In this document: piece after piece, positions 61,044 through 64,000 of the stretch
Layout of the letters: each line of letters starts with the position of its first letter
Position numbering within the stretch: the first letter of the stretch is position 1
DNA from: Ferrimonas pelagia
Lineage (GTDB): Bacteria > Pseudomonadota > Gammaproteobacteria > Enterobacterales > Shewanellaceae
Assembly: GCF_039543565.1 (NCBI RefSeq)
Contig: NZ_BAABJZ010000006.1
Location: forward strand, 1 to 64,000
DNA: 64,000 bases
Reading direction: 5' to 3'
Notes under the pieces: model-generated
Told to the model about the DNA's origin: nothing
What the model saw: the letters and a program-made list of their open reading frames with translations, nothing else
Database searches by the model: none
Program-made: the position numbers and the translations under genes

Positions 61044-62945
61044 GTGAACTGGACCGTTGATAACGCGCTGGAGCTATACAACGTGCCCTATTGGGGCCGT
61101 GGTTATTTCCACATTAACACCGATGGCAACGTTGAGGTGCGCCCAGAGCGGGGCGATCCGCAGCGACGGATCGACTTAGCCCGGCTGACCGAGCAATTGG
61201 TTGCCGAGCGGGACGCCAAGCTGCCGTTACTGGTGCGTTTTCCCGATATTTTGCACAGTCAGGTGCAGGGCTTGTGTGGTGCTTTCCGCGCTGCCATCAA
61301 TGAGTACGGTTATCGTGGCGATTATCTGGCGGTTTACCCGATCAAGGTGAATCAGCAGCGCAGCGTGGTTAACGGTCTGATCGCCGGCGGTGGCGAGCAG
61401 CTTGGGCTGGAAGCCGGCTCCAAAGGTGAGCTGATGGCGGTACTGGCGATGGCCCAGGATGCGGCGTCGGTGATCGTCTGTAATGGCTATAAGGATCGCG
61501 AGTACGTGCGTTTGGCACTGATCGGACAGCAGATGGGCTATGAGATCTATCTGGTGATCGAAAAGATGTCCGAGCTGGAACTGGTGATGGAAGAGAGCCG
61601 CAAGCTGGACGTGGTGCCACGCTTGGGCGTTCGCGCCCGTCTGGCCTCTCAGGGCAAGGGCAAGTGGCAATCCTCCGGCGGTGAAAAGTCCAAGTTTGGC
61701 CTATCGGCGATGCAGATCCTTACCCTGGTCGAGCGCTTGCGCGGCGAAGGGCGGCTGGATTGCTTGCAGCTGTTGCATTTCCACCTTGGTAGTCAGATCG
61801 CGAATATCCGTGATATCCAAAAGGGGCTGACTGAATGTGGTCGCTTCTATATGGAGCTGCGCAAGCTGGGTGCTCCCATCTCCACCGTGGATGTTGGGGG
61901 CGGACTCGGGGTCGACTATGAGGGCACGCGCTCGCAAAGCGCCTGCTCGGTCAACTACTCGCTGCAGGAGTATGCCAATAACGTGGTTTACGCCATTGGC
62001 GATGTGTGTCAGCAGTATGGCTTGCCGCATCCACGGTTGATCTCCGAATCCGGCCGCGCCATGACCGCGCACCATGCGGTGTTGATCGCCGATGTGATCG
62101 GCGTTGAGGCCTATCAACCGGAGTCGGATCTGCCCGCTCCGCAGGCGGGTGCGCCAATGGTGCTGCGTAACATGTGGCAAACCCTGGAAGAAGCGCGCAG
62201 CAACACCGACGTGCGGGCGCTGGGGGAGATCTACCACGACACCATCAATGATCTGGCCGATGTCCATGCCAAGTATAACTACGGCTTGTTGGATCTGGGC
62301 CAACGCGCTTGGGCTGAGCAGGTCCACCTGCAGGTCTCTTGGAACGTGGCGCGGCAACTGTCGCCCAAGAACCGCGCGCATCGGCCGTTGATAGACGATC
62401 TCAATGAGAAGCTGGCGGACAAGTTCTACGTTAACTTCTCGTTGTTTCAGTCGCTGCCGGACGCCTGGGGGATCGATCAAGTGTTTCCGGTGTTGCCGCT
62501 GTCAGGACTGGACGAGAAGCCAGACCGGCGCGCGGTTATTTTGGATATCACCTGTGACTCCGACGGAACCATCGATCAATACGTCGACGGTCAGGGCATT
62601 GAAACCACGCTACCGATGCCAGCATGGCAAGCGGAAAAGCCTTACCACATCGCATTTTTCATGGTGGGGGCTTATCAGGAGATCCTCGGCGACATGCACA
62701 ACCTGTTTGCCGACACCGAGGTGGTGGACGTGCGACTCGATGCAGGGGGTGAGCTGGAGATCGTCGAGCAGGTGGAGGGCACCACCGTGGCCGAGGTGAT
62801 GGAGTACGTCAACCTAGATCCACAGGTGATCCTGCAGCGCTATCGCAGTCGACTGGACAGCCAGGGGCTGGAGGCGGCGGACAAGGCCAGTTTCCTCGAC
62901 GAGTTGGAAGCTGGCTTGCAGGGTTATACTTATCTCGAACCTTGA
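61044..62945 (+). CDS. speA: Biosynthetic arginine decarboxylase
   Basis: PLP enzyme turning arginine to agmatine on the way to putrescine, 633 aa. The PLP Lys lies in 'LAVYPIKVNQQRSVV'; 'LLHFHLGSQIANIRDI' and 'ISESGRAMTAHH' bind cofactor and substrate; the C-terminal region has 'ITCDSDGTIDQYVDGQ'. GTG 61044 gives MNWTVDNALELYN and lies nine bases after TTGGAG; TTG 61029 is also in frame but overlaps that site. It forms an operon with speE. Confidence 0.96.
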   Translation: MNWTVDNALELYNVPYWGRGYFHINTDGNVEVRPERGDPQRRIDLARLTEQLVAERDAKLPLLVRFPDILHSQVQGLCGAFRAAINEYGYRGDYLAVYPIKVNQQRSVVNGLIAGGGEQLGLEAGSKGELMAVLAMAQDAASVIVCNGYKDREYVRLALIGQQMGYEIYLVIEKMSELELVMEESRKLDVVPRLGVRARLASQGKGKWQSSGGEKSKFGLSAMQILTLVERLRGEGRLDCLQLLHFHLGSQIANIRDIQKGLTECGRFYMELRKLGAPISTVDVGGGLGVDYEGTRSQSACSVNYSLQEYANNVVYAIGDVCQQYGLPHPRLISESGRAMTAHHAVLIADVIGVEAYQPESDLPAPQAGAPMVLRNMWQTLEEARSNTDVRALGEIYHDTINDLADVHAKYNYGLLDLGQRAWAEQVHLQVSWNVARQLSPKNRAHRPLIDDLNEKLADKFYVNFSLFQSLPDAWGIDQVFPVLPLSGLDEKPDRRAVILDITCDSDGTIDQYVDGQGIETTLPMPAWQAEKPYHIAFFMVGAYQEILGDMHNLFADTEVVDVRLDAGGELEIVEQVEGTTVAEVMEYVNLDPQVILQRYRSRLDSQGLEAADKASFLDELEAGLQGYTYLEP

Positions 62946-62960
62946 GTAGAGCGCTGTTCA

Positions 62961-62987
62961 AAAAAGGCCCATAAAGGGCCTTTTTTT
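62961..62987 (+). terminator. Terminator after speA
   Basis: AAAAAGGCCC (62961-62970) pairs with GGGCCTTTTT (62976 on), with T7 at 62981-62987. Confidence 0.9.
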
Positions 62988-63093
62988 ATGAAATAAATCG
63001 CATTTTTACAGTGAGTTATACCAGTTACTCCATTCTGTCATATGAGTCATGGCACAATCATCGCCAAATCGACTGTATGGACGACACAATCTA

Positions 63094-63921
63094 ATGAAAT
63101 ACACCCTGTTAGCGGCCGGACTGATGGCCAGCACGGCGGTCTCTGCCGACGCCTTTGTCGACAGTGAGTTTGCCCTGGATCGGCCCGCCCCTGAGGCGAA
63201 GCCAGAGGTGCAAGAGCCTGAGGTTGAGGCGTATCAGCGCACTCGCTACAACCGGGAGTTTATCTTTGCCGGTGCTTGGACCAACCTTGAAGGTGACACC
63301 CACCTGAGTTCGGAGCTTGGCGGCGCCATGGCCCCCAACTGGGATCGTGATTTTGAGATCGATCTGTCGGCGCGATTTGAGCATGACATTCCGCTGTTGC
63401 CTAACGTAAAGGTGAGTTACTACTCCTTCGACGATGAGTCCGGCTACGGCATGGACAATGTCGTACCAGGATACAACTACCTCAGCAACGAAGCGGACGT
63501 GTATGAGTTGTCCGCCTATTACCGTGTGTTCAATGGTGAGTGGTTCCGATTTGATCTGGGGGCGTCCTTCCGCAGCTTTGAAGGGCGCTTTAACTGGAAC
63601 GACGGGCACCGCTGGGATCATGGGTCCTACAGCGAGCAGTTTGTCGCACCTTACGTGGCCAGTTACTTCTATGTACCGCATACCAACGTGAACCTATACT
63701 TGGAGTACAACGGCATTGGCGGCGACTCTAGCTACTCCGATTTCAGCGCCGGCGTCGCCTACCGGATGAATCCGGACTCGGCGTTTCGCATCACCTTGTT
63801 CGGTGGCTACCGCGCGATTGAAGCCGAGCTGACCGACATGTCCGGCTACGTCGGTGCCGAGTTAGATAGCTTGGAGTACGACTTTAACGGCATGTTTGCC
63901 GGGCTGCAGTTGGCGTTCTAA
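63094..63921 (+). CDS. Outer-membrane beta-barrel protein
   Basis: A 275-aa protein with a signal peptide (MKYTLLAAGLMASTAVSADA, cleavage near Ala 17). A Pro/Glu-rich segment follows (about 25-50), then about ten amphipathic strands with aromatic girdles, ending 'FAGLQLAF' with C-terminal Phe. It resembles the Alteromonadales TIGR04219-type barrels in layout, which I cannot verify without alignment. ATG 63094 is the start that gives a normal signal peptide. Single gene. Confidence 0.7.
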   Translation: MKYTLLAAGLMASTAVSADAFVDSEFALDRPAPEAKPEVQEPEVEAYQRTRYNREFIFAGAWTNLEGDTHLSSELGGAMAPNWDRDFEIDLSARFEHDIPLLPNVKVSYYSFDDESGYGMDNVVPGYNYLSNEADVYELSAYYRVFNGEWFRFDLGASFRSFEGRFNWNDGHRWDHGSYSEQFVAPYVASYFYVPHTNVNLYLEYNGIGGDSSYSDFSAGVAYRMNPDSAFRITLFGGYRAIEAELTDMSGYVGAELDSLEYDFNGMFAGLQLAF

Positions 63922-63933
63922 GGCAGAAGAGCA

Positions 63934-64000
63934 GGTGCTAGGTGCTAGGTTCTAGGTTCTAGGTTCTAAGAGCTGAAAAGCAGGTTCTAGGTTCTAGGTT
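63934..64000. repeat. Heptanucleotide microsatellite GGTTCTA
   Basis: Two GGTGCTA units, then three GGTTCTA units, a 14-bp interruption (AGAGCTGAAAAGCA), then GGTTCTA twice and a partial unit at the window edge. Flanks 'AGAGCAGG' and 'AAAGCAGG' are alike, suggesting a higher-order repeat that continues beyond the window. Confidence 0.9.

Overview
The window looks like chromosomal DNA of a marine gammaproteobacterium of the Alteromonadales type; a Ferrimonas or Shewanella relative fits best. Evidence for this is the conserved block rpsT / murJ-ribF-ileS-lspA-fkpB-ispH followed by pilin genes, a pilE-linked TapY2-like gene, the yadGH ABC exporter, metK/speE-speA, and a rsmE-gshB cluster. The assignment is by inference from gene content; no 16S gene is present.

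Layout. 1-1200 is visibly AT-richer than the rest and holds the decayed remains of an acquired module: an open frame broken by an amber codon, and a HIRAN-domain gene broken by a one-base change in a T8 run. 1240-2815 is an array of three long structured repeats (units of about 530-580 bp) with a 19-bp sub-repeat. 2820-5430 carries the base-excision-repair pair nfo/ung in divergent orientation, a hemerythrin-like protein and a DUF3545 protein. 5528-9337 (minus) has pgi, tal and an OmpA-like porin. 9800-13232 (plus) has an AGCS amino-acid symporter, yaaA and two acetyltransferase-type genes. 13309-15166 (minus) has an M28 peptidase and rpsT (UUG start). 15438-22757 is the murJ-to-ispH block.

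22811-35034 is a large type IV pilus region. It holds a lone minus-strand pilin, then a minor-pilin operon (GspH-, PilW- and PilX-like plus an unusually large 763-aa PilV-type prepilin, no PilY1), then a canonical fimT / pilV-pilW-pilX-pilY1-pilE-tapY2 operon. The two sets look like alternative pilus-tip complexes.

35191-39677 has nadE-glnB and an ABC exporter (yadGH) with a second TrmB-type methyltransferase. 39678-42963 is gene-poor with small ORFs, an outer-membrane barrel and a TetR regulator. 42964-46917 (minus) has a SieB-like membrane protein, a FapA/DUF342 protein, four tRNA-Leu(CAG) genes and rsmC. 47016-52495 is a probable sensory operon: a broken small lipoprotein, two paralogous outer-membrane barrels around a one-lobe periplasmic binding protein, and a membrane GGDEF-EAL protein. 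52492-57025 (minus) has gshB, rsmE, endA, sprT and a C15-like protein whose catalytic Cys is Ser. 57220-64000 has an MFS transporter, metK, speE-speA (S-adenosylmethionine to polyamines), an outer-membrane barrel and a heptamer microsatellite at the right edge.

Most genes are ordinary housekeeping genes. The best candidates for new biology are the giant PilV-type minor pilin cluster, the barrel/binding-protein/c-di-GMP operon, the Cys-to-Ser C15 homologue, the structured repeat array, a possible small RNA or attenuator ahead of murJ, and several small ORFs.
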